Under the pieces are notes generated by a model. The model worked only from the letters and a program-made list of their open reading frames with translations. It ran no database searches and was not told the DNA's origin. 64,000 nt of DNA from DASWOJ01 sp964250755 (GTDB lineage: Bacteria > Pseudomonadota > Alphaproteobacteria > Acetobacterales > Acetobacteraceae). Within the stretch, counting starts at the first letter, position 1, and each line of letters starts with the position of its first letter. This document shows, in pieces, positions 25,461 through 35,010 of the stretch. The DNA lies in NCBI GenBank assembly GCA_964250755.1, contig CAXUHB010000009.1, positions 1-64,000 on the forward strand. The letters are read 5' to 3'. Position numbers and translations under genes: made by a program.

Positions 25461-26399
25461 TCAGGCAGCAGCAGGCCAGACCCGGGGAATATGCCAAGCA
25501 TCTGGGAGTGCTCTTTGAACGGCTGTTCGGAGGCCTTCGTTCAATCCAAAGCATACCAGTGCACTCGGGAAAGGAGCTGGTGCTGCTACACCACCGAAGG
25601 TCAATCGGCCTTTGAGCATGTAGATGTCGGCACGGCCTGCGACGTCAGCATGCCACCACCTCGTGTCGACGCGGGCCGGAACAAGAGCAAAAACGAGCTC
25701 CGCCTGGCCGCCCTCGACGGCGTTTCGGCACTTCGCCACCCAAGCGGAAATAGATCGGCCATAGGGTGGATTGCAGAACACTTGCCCAAACCAGTCCAAA
25801 CTGAGCCCGTCTTCAAGCGCTGTGAAATACACCTTGGCACGCACCGGCGCAGTCCGCCCATCCGTGGTAGGAGAGCAAGGGTCGAGGGTGAATGCGCCGC
25901 CGATCACAGGGTAAAGCTTGTCCAAGAAGCACCCTGGGGTTGTCCACGTCACCTGTGTACTCGACGTCTCTGCCTCGTCTCTGGACGGACCCTCCTCACC
26001 GGCAAGTCGCAACTCCAGTCCCGCACCGACAACAACCGAAACGTCCGCCAAGTTGCTGAAGTGGCTATTTGCTCCCCGCTCGACGGCTGCGACCGTGGGT
26101 ACAGAGACGTTGGCCAGGTTGGCGACCACACGCTGCGACAGGCCTAGGTCTCGCCGCAACGCAGTCAGCCCATGTCCTACCGTCACCTGCCTGCCAAATG
26201 AGCGCCCAACAAGTTCGTAGCCGAGGGCACGCGCAAGCCGGATGAACAGCGCCGAACCACCGCTGCCGTTCTCCGCTTGCGTGATAGACGGCAGTGAGCA
26301 ACCGACGACGTCAGCAAGAGCTCCCTGGGTGGTTCTTGCGTCGCGGCGCACCGCGCGAAGCCGAGCACCCAGGCGAACATGCAAACGATTCTTGCTCAA
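25461..26399 (-). CDS. HTH-HTH-DNA N6-adenine methyltransferase (Dam, phage type) fusion
   Basis: 312 residues. Two XRE-type helix-turn-helix units occupy about residues 8-60 (RLGARLRAVRRDARTTQGAL) and 75-125 (LRRDLGLSQRVVANLANVSV). Residues 150-310 match the phage-type Dam family: TPGCFLDKLYPVIGGAFTLD, then DWFGQVFCNPPYGRSI with the catalytic NPPY at 210-213. The fusion could methylate adenine at a site chosen by its HTH part, or regulate its own operon. The GIY-YIG gene follows closely, so a restriction-modification function is likely; a regulatory methylase is the alternative. Confidence 0.85.
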   Translation of the reverse strand: MSKNRLHVRLGARLRAVRRDARTTQGALADVVGCSLPSITQAENGSGGSALFIRLARALGYELVGRSFGRQVTVGHGLTALRRDLGLSQRVVANLANVSVPTVAAVERGANSHFSNLADVSVVVGAGLELRLAGEEGPSRDEAETSSTQVTWTTPGCFLDKLYPVIGGAFTLDPCSPTTDGRTAPVRAKVYFTALEDGLSLDWFGQVFCNPPYGRSISAWVAKCRNAVEGGQAELVFALVPARVDTRWWHADVAGRADIYMLKGRLTFGGVAAPAPFPSALVCFGLNEGLRTAVQRALPDAWHIPRVWPAAA

Positions 26400-27423
26400 A
26401 TCAGGCCCGCCCAGGTGGTGAGATACAAAGGATTGTTGATCGTCGCTGCCTCGACCGAGTCCTGTCTATAGCTGACAGGCGACGTCCTCCACGCAGGCCA
26501 ACTCACTGTGCGGTGCTGGCCACTCCGGGGCATCTGTCTCCTGCAATCCAGAAGGTTGGGAACCGGTCGTGGTTAGGTCGGTTCTGGTCCGAGCTTCCTG
26601 ACAGCAAAATGCGCGACGTGAAGGTGATAGACATCCAAGGGTTTGGCCCAGAGCACACTGTTCCCCAAACTGGCTGGCGGCAGATCAGGTCCTGCATGGA
26701 CCGGTGTGGGAACTGAACGCGGAGGCATGGCACATTTTGCCGAGCAGAAAAGGATCGACAAACCTGATCCGGTGTGATAGGTGGCGCATCATGAAACAGG
26801 TCATAGCACAAAGCGGATAATCGCTTCTGCCATCCTTGATGGTGTCGGAAGCGTGTGAACGCACACGCACGACCAAGGAACGACCTTGCTTTCATTGCAC
26901 TCCACTGCCTTCGCCATGGTTCTCGTTGGCACGCGGTCTTTTCGAGGCTGCGCCGCGGAAACTGCGCCTGTCCATGCAACCAACTGCGACGCACGGCGGC
27001 CTACGATTGCGTTTGACTGCGCGACGCCAGTCCGTGCAGGCGGTTACATGACACATTACTCCAGCCGCGTATTTGAGGTCCTGTGCGGCCTCATTCAAAA
27101 GATGGGGCCTGGATGCTCGTACCTGCCTTGGTGCCGACCGCTTTCTCAGATGTCGTTTTCTCGCATACGGTCATCCTGACCGGCTTACGAGAATTCGTCG
27201 AGTTTTCAATCTGAGTATCCGAAGGCCAGCATAGACGAAAGTCCGGCTGGGCCAAGGACTTTGTCGGAGTCATTGTGGTCATGCCCTCTTTTGAAATTCT
27301 GCCCTCTTACCGGAGGGTGTCGTGGCTGCGCTTTGCTCACCTGGAGCCGCAGCCTGCTGACTACGCAATCATGTGGCGACAAGCGGTGTCGTGGAAGATT
27401 TCCTCCCGTTCGGAGGCACATCG
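26400..27423. other. Gene-free 1-kb stretch upstream of tnsA
   Basis: No open frame here has family features or a good start. The region must hold the promoters for the Dam gene (leftward) and for tnsABC-tniQ (rightward). I see no operator that I would name. Confidence 0.45.
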
Positions 27424-28245
27424 ATGCGGCCAATGACGCGTGAACAGGTCGTGGCGCGATATGCCAAAGGTTTTGGGCAAGGGGAGGGGCGGGATTACCG
27501 GCCTTGGCTCCAGGCGCATGACGTGCCGTCACAGGGGGTCACCTTTCGAATGAACGGTCGGACGACGGGACGCCAGCATGTGTTGTTCAGCACCATCGAA
27601 CGGAACGGGTTCCTTGCCGCCCAGTGGCTGGACGATGTGGTGGACATTCGGGAGCAGTTCCCGCTCTGGCCCCTTGAGGCAACCGAGGCGGTTGCAGAGA
27701 GTCTGGCGATCAACCACTCCATCCATCCCAAGGGTGGGGTCGTGCTCATGACCACAGACCTCCTCCTTACGACCCGTGACGGGGGGATGGAGGCGATTGC
27801 GATCAAACCGGCGGACAAGCTCTGCGAGACGCGCGTCTTGGAGAAGCTGGAAATCGAGCGGGTGTACTGGAAAGGCCTTGGCGTCCCTTGGTCGATTGTG
27901 ACCGAACGGGAGCTGCCCGAGGCGTTCGTAGCCAATCTCGTCTGGCTCAACGACTACTACGAAATCACTCCAGAGACGATTGCGCCAGACCAAATCCCGC
28001 GGTTTGAGGCGCATCTATTCGACAAGTTGACCTCGACAACTGATGTCCCGTTGAACGTGGTCTGCGCCGAAGCCGACGACCGGCTTGGCCAAACTCCCGG
28101 CACCTGCCTTGGAGTGTTCCGCCATGCGCTGGCCCGTAAGCGCTGGCGCTTGCCATTGGACCAGCGAATCGTCCCGGCTGCTCCGCTTGGCACCCCACCC
28201 GAACTTGCCTGGGCGGAAGGCAAGCTTTCAACCATGGCGGCATGA
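27424..28245 (+). CDS. tnsA: TnsA, transposon endonuclease subunit
   Basis: 273 residues. TnsA cuts the 5' ends of the element so that, with TnsB, transposition is cut-and-paste. The nuclease core is visible: Glu59 in FSTIERNGFLAAQWLD, DIREQFPL, Asp112 in TTDLLLTT and Lys128 in AIAIKPADKL, close in spacing to E63, D114 and K132 of Tn7 TnsA. Start ATG 27424 has GGAGG 7 bases upstream. The stop overlaps tnsB (ATGA). First gene of the transposition operon. Confidence 0.9.
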   Translation: MRPMTREQVVARYAKGFGQGEGRDYRPWLQAHDVPSQGVTFRMNGRTTGRQHVLFSTIERNGFLAAQWLDDVVDIREQFPLWPLEATEAVAESLAINHSIHPKGGVVLMTTDLLLTTRDGGMEAIAIKPADKLCETRVLEKLEIERVYWKGLGVPWSIVTERELPEAFVANLVWLNDYYEITPETIAPDQIPRFEAHLFDKLTSTTDVPLNVVCAEADDRLGQTPGTCLGVFRHALARKRWRLPLDQRIVPAAPLGTPPELAWAEGKLSTMAA

Positions 28246-30428
28246 GGAATTCGATGAAGACGAATACCTTCACAAGTCTCTTCGAGAACGAGGTCCTGAC
28301 GGACATTGCCGACGTCGGGAAGGAACGTCTTCGACGTGTCCTGTTCGTGCCCGCGGCACGTCTGGAAGTTTGCCTCATCGTCCTTAGCGAGAAGGGCGCA
28401 ATGCCGGTCTGGCAACCTTACGCCGAACTCATTAGCAGCATTGAGGCGAACCAGATCGCGCGGTATGACAGCGACCCCGCGTCCGCACACCTGAAGCCAG
28501 ATAGCAGCCTCACGACGTTGGAGCGCGACGTTCGGGACCGTCGCTTCGGCGTCATCGAGCCACTGGTGAACGACCCAGAACGCCTCATCCTCGACAAGGA
28601 TTTCCGCAGCCGATTGATCAAGAAGCGCGAACGCGAGTTGAACGTCAGCGCACATCATATCTACACTTACCTGCGTCTGTGGTGGCAGTTGGGACAACTC
28701 CCCAATGCGCTCGTCCCTGCCTACGACCGGTGTGGTGCACCAGGCAAGGAGCGCGCTGCCGGAGCCGCCAAGCGTGGTCGCCCCCGCTTTGGCAGCGGAG
28801 TAGAGGTTCCAGTCGGAATTAACGTCGACATTGAAGTGGCAGAAAAACTGAAGGACGGCATCTCTTTTGTCAAGAAGGGAATGTCATGGCACCAAGCCTA
28901 CGAAAAGACTCTGCTGCTGCATTTCAGCCAGCAGGTGATTGAGGACGGGCTGCGCCGAGACCGGCATCTTCCATTGGACGAGCTGCCGAGCTACGAGCAG
29001 TTCAAATATTGGGCTGGCAAAGCTCTCCGTCGTGGTGACGTCCAGCGTGCCATCCTGGGCGAGGCCGGTTTTGCGCGCAAACACAAGCCGCGAACGGGGA
29101 CGGCGAGGAACCTGCCCTCTGGTCCTGGCGCAATCTATCAAATCGACGCTACGATTGCGAACATCTATCTTCGTAGCCGTTTGGATGCGACACGGCTGAT
29201 TGGCAGGCCCGTACTCTACCTTGTCATCGACCAATACAGCCGAATGATTATCGGCTTCACGGTTGGCTTGTCCGGTCCCTCCTGGGAAGTTGGGAAGCTC
29301 GCGCTTGAGAACGCTTACAGTGACAAGGTTCTGTTCTGTCAGGGGCTCGGCATCAGTATTGATGAGCAGCAGTGGCCGAGCAAGCATCTGTGCAGTCGCA
29401 TCACCGGCGACCGCGGATGGGACCAGTTGGGCAAGAACGCTGGTGAGGCCGCGGCCGCCCTTGGTTACACTGTGGCCAACCTTCCCCCTTACCAACCAAA
29501 CCTCAAAGGGCTAGTGGAAGACAGTTTTGAGTTGCTCGACCACAACGACATCAAGTTCGCTCCCGGAGCCAGTCAGAGCCGGGAACGTGGCGACCCGAAG
29601 CACAAGCTGGACGGCGTCTACACGCTCGACACTTTCACCGAGTTCATGGCGCGCTGCATCCTGCGTCACAACGCCACCTTCGCCGTGCAGAATCCACCCG
29701 ACAACTACCCCATGACGGACGGTCGCGCCCCAACGCCGGAGGTGCTCTGGAAGTTTGGTGTCCAGGCATGTGCCGCTCCGCAGATCGCGGACCCCGACCG
29801 GGTGCGAAAGGCATTGCTGCATGTCGGCGTCGCACGCGAATCCGACCAGGGACTGCGGTTCCGCGGGCTGCACTACATCCCCGCGGACCCAAAGAAATTC
29901 GACTGGTTCGTGCGCGTGAAGGGGCGCAAGTGGCACGAACGCGACATCCGGTTCGACCCGAGGGACGCTGCCTCGATTTTCCTGGTGCTGGACGGTGGAA
30001 CCGAGTTCGAGCGGTGCGTGCTGAGTGAGGCTGACCGCCAGTACGCGGGATGGACCTTCGACGAGGTGGCTGACCACTTCGCCCGCAAGCGCATTGCGAA
30101 GCGGATCGCCGAGGATGACAGGCGTCCCATTGACTCAAGGCACCAGGCGGCCATCGCGGAACTTGATGAGCGGGCGCGAGCACAGCTCGGTGGGGCGCAG
30201 CTCATCAAGCCCCGTGCTGCCGGAGACAAGGAGTTGCGCGCCAAGGAAGTGCGGCAGGTCCGCAGCGATGGAGCCTGGACGTCTGAACCCACACCTGTTG
30301 CGGCTCCGGAGCCGGTCGCACTGCCCGTGTCTCAACCTGCGTCCGCGGAGGTCATCGTGCTGAAGCCGAACAACCTGAGCCTGTTGCGCGCGCGCCGTGC
30401 CGCAGCTCGCGCCACTGAAACGGAATAG
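28242..30428 (+). CDS. tnsB: TnsB, DDE transposase
   Basis: 728 residues. The retroviral-integrase-type triad is D302 (YQIDATIANIY), D390 (ITGDRGWDQL) and E426 (PNLKGLVEDSFELLD). The spacing, 88 and 36 residues, is nearly that of Tn7 TnsB (D273, D361, E396). It binds the repeated sites at both ends and joins 3' ends to target DNA. The C-terminal tail, rich in Ala and Pro and ending in ALPVSQPAS-like and LLRARRAAAR segments, fits the TnsC-contacting tail. It overlaps tnsA by 4 bases and is 2 bases before tnsC. Confidence 0.95.
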   Translation: MRNSMKTNTFTSLFENEVLTDIADVGKERLRRVLFVPAARLEVCLIVLSEKGAMPVWQPYAELISSIEANQIARYDSDPASAHLKPDSSLTTLERDVRDRRFGVIEPLVNDPERLILDKDFRSRLIKKRERELNVSAHHIYTYLRLWWQLGQLPNALVPAYDRCGAPGKERAAGAAKRGRPRFGSGVEVPVGINVDIEVAEKLKDGISFVKKGMSWHQAYEKTLLLHFSQQVIEDGLRRDRHLPLDELPSYEQFKYWAGKALRRGDVQRAILGEAGFARKHKPRTGTARNLPSGPGAIYQIDATIANIYLRSRLDATRLIGRPVLYLVIDQYSRMIIGFTVGLSGPSWEVGKLALENAYSDKVLFCQGLGISIDEQQWPSKHLCSRITGDRGWDQLGKNAGEAAAALGYTVANLPPYQPNLKGLVEDSFELLDHNDIKFAPGASQSRERGDPKHKLDGVYTLDTFTEFMARCILRHNATFAVQNPPDNYPMTDGRAPTPEVLWKFGVQACAAPQIADPDRVRKALLHVGVARESDQGLRFRGLHYIPADPKKFDWFVRVKGRKWHERDIRFDPRDAASIFLVLDGGTEFERCVLSEADRQYAGWTFDEVADHFARKRIAKRIAEDDRRPIDSRHQAAIAELDERARAQLGGAQLIKPRAAGDKELRAKEVRQVRSDGAWTSEPTPVAAPEPVALPVSQPASAEVIVLKPNNLSLLRARRAAARATETE

Positions 30429-30430
30429 TC

Positions 30431-31933
30431 ATGTACCCACATTCATCGTTCCCTGAGGCTGTCTACCGCGACCAGGAGTTCAAGAAGTATCGCGGAAACC
30501 GCTGGATTGAGGCGCTGCCGCTCATCCTGGAACGGGAGCAGGCGATTGACCGTATGCAGAGGCTAGTGGATGTCGATGAAGCGGAGCGTGCCGCACCGGC
30601 ACAAGTGCGGCTGCACATGGTGGAGACCATCGCCAAGTCGTTCCTCCAGCCGCTGGACGCTCACGTTGCCTTGTTCTCGACCGTCTCCGTCCTGATCCGT
30701 GGCGGATACGTCCACCGCGACCCGTCACGCCCTGAGTTCATTCGCACCCTCCTGGCGGGGGTACGCGAGCTTGAGGCTTCGACCGGCTCCGAAGCTTCGC
30801 AGCAGAACATGGGTCCCGGTTCGGGTCACGCTCTCATCGGCATGAGCGGAGTGGGCAAGTCCACCGCCATCGAGGCTGTGCTCCGCTGCTACCCCCAGGT
30901 GATTTGGCATCCGCGCATGCACGGCTCGCTGCGCTCGGTGCTCCAGGTCGTCTGGTTGAAGCTTTCATGTCCGCATGACGGCTCCATCAAGGAGCTCTGC
31001 CATTTGTTTTTCGAGGAAATCGACCGTCTGCTCGGCACAGACTATGGGACCGTCTACGCGCCGAGCCGCACCACGATTAACCGCTTGCGGTCCGGAATGG
31101 CGCGTGTCGCATTCATCCATGGTCTCGGACTGCTCGTCGTGGACGAGATCCAGAACCTGAACGAAGCCAAGTCAGGCGGCGACCGCCTGATGATGAATTT
31201 CTTCAAAATTTTGAGGGACGTCATGAAGGTGCCGATGCTGCTCATCGGTACCAAGGCGGCGGTGAGCGTCCTTGGCGGCGACTTCCAAGTCGCGCGGCGC
31301 CACGCTGGCATCCCGTTATTCGAGCCCATGAAGCCTGACGACAACTTCGAGTTCTTTCTCGAAAGCCTGTTCGAGGCGCAGTACCTGCGCTCGCCGGTTG
31401 CGGTCACCCCCAGCACCGTCAAGCTGCTGTACCACCTGAGCCAGGGCGTCACCGACATCGTCGTGCAGATTTTCACGCAGGCCCAGTCACGTGCGCTCGC
31501 GTGCGGCGTCGAAAGTCTCTCGGATGGGCTCTTCCAAGAGGTCTATGACGATTGCTTCGGGCTCCTTCATCCATTCCTTGAAGCCATGCGCAACGGACAA
31601 GACGTGAGCGACGGCGTCTGGGACGCGGCGATGCTGATCGCCCGCAACGCCGCTTCGAAGCCCGCCGCGCTTCCGAAGGCTGTCCCCCGCATCCAGCAGA
31701 CGGCTGCCAAGGCGCTGCCGGTGCAGCCAGGGCCTGATCAGGCCACGGCCCAGGCCTCCAAGAAAGTGTCCGGGGTGAGGAAGCGCGTGGTTCGTCGGCG
31801 GACAGGCGAAGAGTCGCTCTGCAAGCTCGTTCAGGTCGCCCAGGAAGCAATCCGCAACGAGGTGCCCGTGCACGGGGCGCTTTGGGAGGCTGGATTTGTC
31901 CGGTCCCTGGGTGCCGAAGCGCTAAGGGCCTGA
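30431..31933 (+). CDS. tnsC: TnsC, AAA+ regulator of transposition
   Basis: 500 residues. Walker A is GMSGVGKST (137-145) and Walker B LLVVDE (234-239, within GLGLLVVDEIQNLNEAKSGG), with downstream LLIGTKAAVSVLGG (sensor I region). It links the TniQ/TnsD target complex to TnsAB and enforces target immunity. It starts 2 bases after tnsB and ends 2 bases before tniQ, so all four genes are one translationally linked unit. Confidence 0.94.
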   Translation: MYPHSSFPEAVYRDQEFKKYRGNRWIEALPLILEREQAIDRMQRLVDVDEAERAAPAQVRLHMVETIAKSFLQPLDAHVALFSTVSVLIRGGYVHRDPSRPEFIRTLLAGVRELEASTGSEASQQNMGPGSGHALIGMSGVGKSTAIEAVLRCYPQVIWHPRMHGSLRSVLQVVWLKLSCPHDGSIKELCHLFFEEIDRLLGTDYGTVYAPSRTTINRLRSGMARVAFIHGLGLLVVDEIQNLNEAKSGGDRLMMNFFKILRDVMKVPMLLIGTKAAVSVLGGDFQVARRHAGIPLFEPMKPDDNFEFFLESLFEAQYLRSPVAVTPSTVKLLYHLSQGVTDIVVQIFTQAQSRALACGVESLSDGLFQEVYDDCFGLLHPFLEAMRNGQDVSDGVWDAAMLIARNAASKPAALPKAVPRIQQTAAKALPVQPGPDQATAQASKKVSGVRKRVVRRRTGEESLCKLVQVAQEAIRNEVPVHGALWEAGFVRSLGAEALRA

Positions 31934-31935
31934 CG

Positions 31936-33432
31936 ATGCCAGGGTTCCTGCCGCGATTGGGCGATGATGAACTCATCTACAGCGTCATCGCCCGATACGG
32001 CGCGATACTTGGGCAAGGTGACGGCAGGACGCTCACGCGCGAGTTCTTTGGGTCGCCCACAAACACCACCGCCGTCGATCTGCCGGGTGGCATGGGCCGG
32101 TTCGCAGCCAGGTTGCCGGAGGCAGTGGACCCGATGGTCCTAATCCAGGGGCACACCCTGTTCCCTTACTCGTTCCGCTTCGCCCCTGCGGAGCTGGCCA
32201 GCAGGGCGCGTGACTGGGCTCTGGACGGCGAAGGCAGGCGGCCACCGCAGGTTGGGGTCACAGCCGCTGCATTCAAAATGTCTGGCCACCTTATACTGTG
32301 CACTGCCTGCGCGCGGGCCGACCTTGGTGGGAACATCTCTTCATGGCGCCGAACGCACCAACTGCCTGGGGTCCTGGTCTGCCCTCTACACGGCGTTGCC
32401 CTGCACGCGAGCCAGGTCGCACGCCAGGGTAGGCGAGGGGCGACAGCGTTTGTGGCACTCACTCCCGAGGTCGTCAGGAACGCCGCTCCAAGCACATTTA
32501 CGAGGCAGCAGAAGCGCGACCTCCTGAGCTTCGCGCAGGAAAGCGCGCGTCTGCTTGATCTGCCCCTGGACGAGTGCGACATGGCCTGGCTTCAACAACG
32601 CCTGCGCGACCTGCTGCGGGCCTTTCGATGGAGCCGTGCGCCCAGCCTGATCGCGTCGGCGGACCTTGCCGCTGCGTTCACCCGGGACGCCGCCGTCAGA
32701 AATCTGATGGTGGCCATAGAGGTGCGCTGGACGGACGGGCAACTCGCAACTGCACTGAACAGGCTGCTCTACCGTGAACAGGTCGCCAAGCACCCGTTGC
32801 TGGTGCTGATCGTGCTCAGGCTTGCTGGAGCCACAATCGATGACCTGCTTGCACCAGCGCCTCCGAAGCCCGAACCTGATGGCCGGGTGCCGGACGTGAG
32901 GACGAAGCCCGGCACCCGCGACGACCTGCCATGCGGCAATCCGGCGTGCGGTCTGCACCTGGGACCAGTGGTCTCCCAGCCTGCGGTGCTCGCAATAGAG
33001 GTTTCGGTCCACGCCCGGTGCCCCGCTTGCGGCTTCACGTACTCCTGGAGTCCACAACGCCCCAGAACGGCGGCGGTCGTCGAAACCTCGCCTTCCTGGG
33101 ACGGCCTGCTGGCTGAGACGCTGTCCGATCCAGGGATGAGCCTTCGGGCAGCAGCTCGGAGGCTTGAGAGCGCGCCTATCACCGTGATGCGGCACGCGAG
33201 GCGTCTGGGCCTATGGCGGCCGGAGTGGAAGGACCGGCCCAAGGTGCGCCTGCGGCAGGCGACCAAGCCCGCTCGGCTTTTGGCCCACCACCGGGAGGTA
33301 TGGACCGCCTACGTCGCCGCAGGCGTGCGGGTGCCGATCAAGCGGATGCCAGGACCCGCATTCGCGGCTTATCGCTACCTGATGAAGCACGACCGGGAAT
33401 GGATGCGGGAGAACGGTCAGCGACGATGGTGA
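31936..33432 (+). CDS. TnsD/TniQ target-selector protein 2 (operon copy)
   Basis: 498 residues. The N-terminus GFLPRLGDDELIYSVIARYG is typical of TnsD/TniQ. A first zinc knuckle has C122-x2-C125, then VLVCPLHG; where the other TniQ has a third Cys (HQCPGV) this one reads HQLPGV. A second knuckle near residues 333-375 has PCGNPACG and RCPACGF and is missing from TniQ 1. A C-terminal HTH-like stretch follows (DPGMSLRAAARRLESAPITV). ATG at 31936 is 2 bases after tnsC. Its place in the operon suggests it is the ancestral selector, perhaps for comM. Confidence 0.9.
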   Translation: MPGFLPRLGDDELIYSVIARYGAILGQGDGRTLTREFFGSPTNTTAVDLPGGMGRFAARLPEAVDPMVLIQGHTLFPYSFRFAPAELASRARDWALDGEGRRPPQVGVTAAAFKMSGHLILCTACARADLGGNISSWRRTHQLPGVLVCPLHGVALHASQVARQGRRGATAFVALTPEVVRNAAPSTFTRQQKRDLLSFAQESARLLDLPLDECDMAWLQQRLRDLLRAFRWSRAPSLIASADLAAAFTRDAAVRNLMVAIEVRWTDGQLATALNRLLYREQVAKHPLLVLIVLRLAGATIDDLLAPAPPKPEPDGRVPDVRTKPGTRDDLPCGNPACGLHLGPVVSQPAVLAIEVSVHARCPACGFTYSWSPQRPRTAAVVETSPSWDGLLAETLSDPGMSLRAAARRLESAPITVMRHARRLGLWRPEWKDRPKVRLRQATKPARLLAHHREVWTAYVAAGVRVPIKRMPGPAFAAYRYLMKHDREWMRENGQRRW

Positions 33433-33564
33433 GCATGTTGGCGTGGGTCGGTCGTCGTTGGTCCATAGAGTTGGTCAGCATGGCATTGCAACGTTTCCGG
33501 CCGTAGCCAGGCGACTCGGGGCGAGACGGAACCGGTCAGACGTGTGCCTGGCTCGCCAAGCCTG

Positions 33565-33724
33565 GTAGTGTCTCAGTTTGAATGTCGGCTTACGACCCAA
33601 CCACGCCGTTGGCGGTCGCGTCCGGCGTTCCCGGAACCAGACATTGCCACGTGCGCCACGCCGACGGCTATGCGCCAAACTCCGGCGCTCCGCTGGCTTC
33701 GCCATGCTCGCGGAAGCTGACATT
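33565..33724. repeat. Short element with inverted ends (MITE-like), copy 1
   Basis: AATGTCGGCTTACG at 33581-33594 is matched in inverse orientation by AATGTCAGCTTCCG (complement of 33711-33724), giving a 160-bp unit without a gene. The left 27 bases (from 33565, containing GTGTCTCAGTTTGAATGTCG) reappear inverted at 35753-35779. The unit may be a miniature or decayed insertion sequence. The surrounding gap 33433-33838 holds no gene I can support. Confidence 0.45.
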
Positions 33725-33838
33725 AGTGGGCAGGGATAGTGTATGGAATCTTGTCGGATAGCGCGGTGGATTTGATGTTCACTGCTTCAGCTTGCGCTGG
33801 GTTGCCGATCGGAGACACGCAGGCTAGGCTTCCCTGGC

Positions 33839-35002
33839 ATGAACGAGTCACCACCAGCACGACATTTTGACCTTCTAAGCCTCGATACGCAGGTGGTGGA
33901 CCAAGCAAGCTTCGCCTTCGACAGCGGCTTGCTGGCTCAGCTCCGTCAATTCAAAGGGCGGCGAAAACGGATCGTTCTCGCCGACATCGTTGTCCGTGAG
34001 ATCACGGGCCACGTTGCTCAATGGCTCCGGACAGCGCGCGGCAAACTGGAGACTGCACGGACTGAGCTCACCAAGACGGGGCTGTTCCCCGAAAAGCTTG
34101 CCCAGCAGGTAGATGCCGCTCTGGAGCGCGATATGCAGGCTGAAGCGGACAGCCGGGTCCAACGGTTCATTGAGGACATTGGTGCCGAGGTCGTCTCGGC
34201 TGACCTGATCAATGCGAGCGCGTTGGTGGACGCCTATTTCGGGGTCACCCCGCCATTCGCCGCGACCAAGGACAAGAAGGCCGAGTTCCCGGATGCGATC
34301 GCCCTGTTCTCTCTAGAAGCGTTCGCGACCAAGAACGATGTCCGGATCCTGGCCGTCTCGAAGGACAGCGGCTGGATTGCTTACGCGAACCAGAGCACGC
34401 GCATCAAAGTTGTGCAGGATCTTTCAGAGGCGCTGGCTCTTGCTCAACTCCACCTTGGGGGAGAGATCGAAGAGGAAGAGCAACGCGCAATCAACGAAAC
34501 CGCTACTAGGCTGGTGGAAAATTACATCGAGGAGGTGCAGAGGGCGGATGATTTGGAGACATACTTGCGACTTTGTAACCTGCTAGAAGAGCAGCTTGAA
34601 GGCGGCGGTATCGAAGTCGAGACATCAGGTATTGTGGAAACGGAAGTCGACGCTCTCGACATCGAGGTTCGGCAACTTTCGTTTAAGAGGGGGTCGGACG
34701 GAAATTTCTCGTTTAAGATCGTCCGAGCGCATCCGGGCTCGATCGGCGTCACGTGCGAGATTGAAGCAGATCTACGCGCCCGAGCTCAGTTCTCACTCTA
34801 TGGCTACGATAGCATCGACAAGGACACGTTCTCCCTTGGATCTCGTTCGAAGTCGGGATCATTCACCCGTGAGATGAATGTGCTGCTGGAGTTGGAGGGA
34901 GAGGACGGGCTCGAACTGGATAAAGTCGGAATCCTGGATGACGTGCCGCCGCTGGATTTCGGAGACATCATGCCTGATTGGGGGCCGGAGCACGATCCGT
35001 AG
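33839..35002 (+). CDS. PIN-domain protein (DUF4935-like)
   Basis: 387 residues. Residues 10-200 form a PIN-like RNase fold: LSLDTQVVDQASF with Asp16 after the first strand, VLADIVVREITGH with the acidic second site, KKAEFPDAIALFSLEAFA and ILAVSKDSGW with later Asp residues. The C-terminal half, from about 230, has an acidic helix (HLGGEIEEEEQRAINET) and a strand-rich domain; unrecognised. Such large PIN proteins are often found in defence islands as RNA-cleaving effectors, but no antitoxin gene is visible next to it. It converges with the HNH-like gene (8 bases between the stops). Confidence 0.7.
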   Translation: MNESPPARHFDLLSLDTQVVDQASFAFDSGLLAQLRQFKGRRKRIVLADIVVREITGHVAQWLRTARGKLETARTELTKTGLFPEKLAQQVDAALERDMQAEADSRVQRFIEDIGAEVVSADLINASALVDAYFGVTPPFAATKDKKAEFPDAIALFSLEAFATKNDVRILAVSKDSGWIAYANQSTRIKVVQDLSEALALAQLHLGGEIEEEEQRAINETATRLVENYIEEVQRADDLETYLRLCNLLEEQLEGGGIEVETSGIVETEVDALDIEVRQLSFKRGSDGNFSFKIVRAHPGSIGVTCEIEADLRARAQFSLYGYDSIDKDTFSLGSRSKSGSFTREMNVLLELEGEDGLELDKVGILDDVPPLDFGDIMPDWGPEHDP

Positions 35003-35010
35003 CGATTCCG

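Noticed and set aside
25461..26399. Prophage origin for this region because the methylase is of phage Dam type
   Set aside because: No phage structural, lysis or integrase gene is nearby; the DNA lies within the transposon ends.
26503..26994. 163-residue minus-strand frame upstream of tnsA
   Set aside because: Composition and start are poor, and no motif is visible; listed as gene-free.
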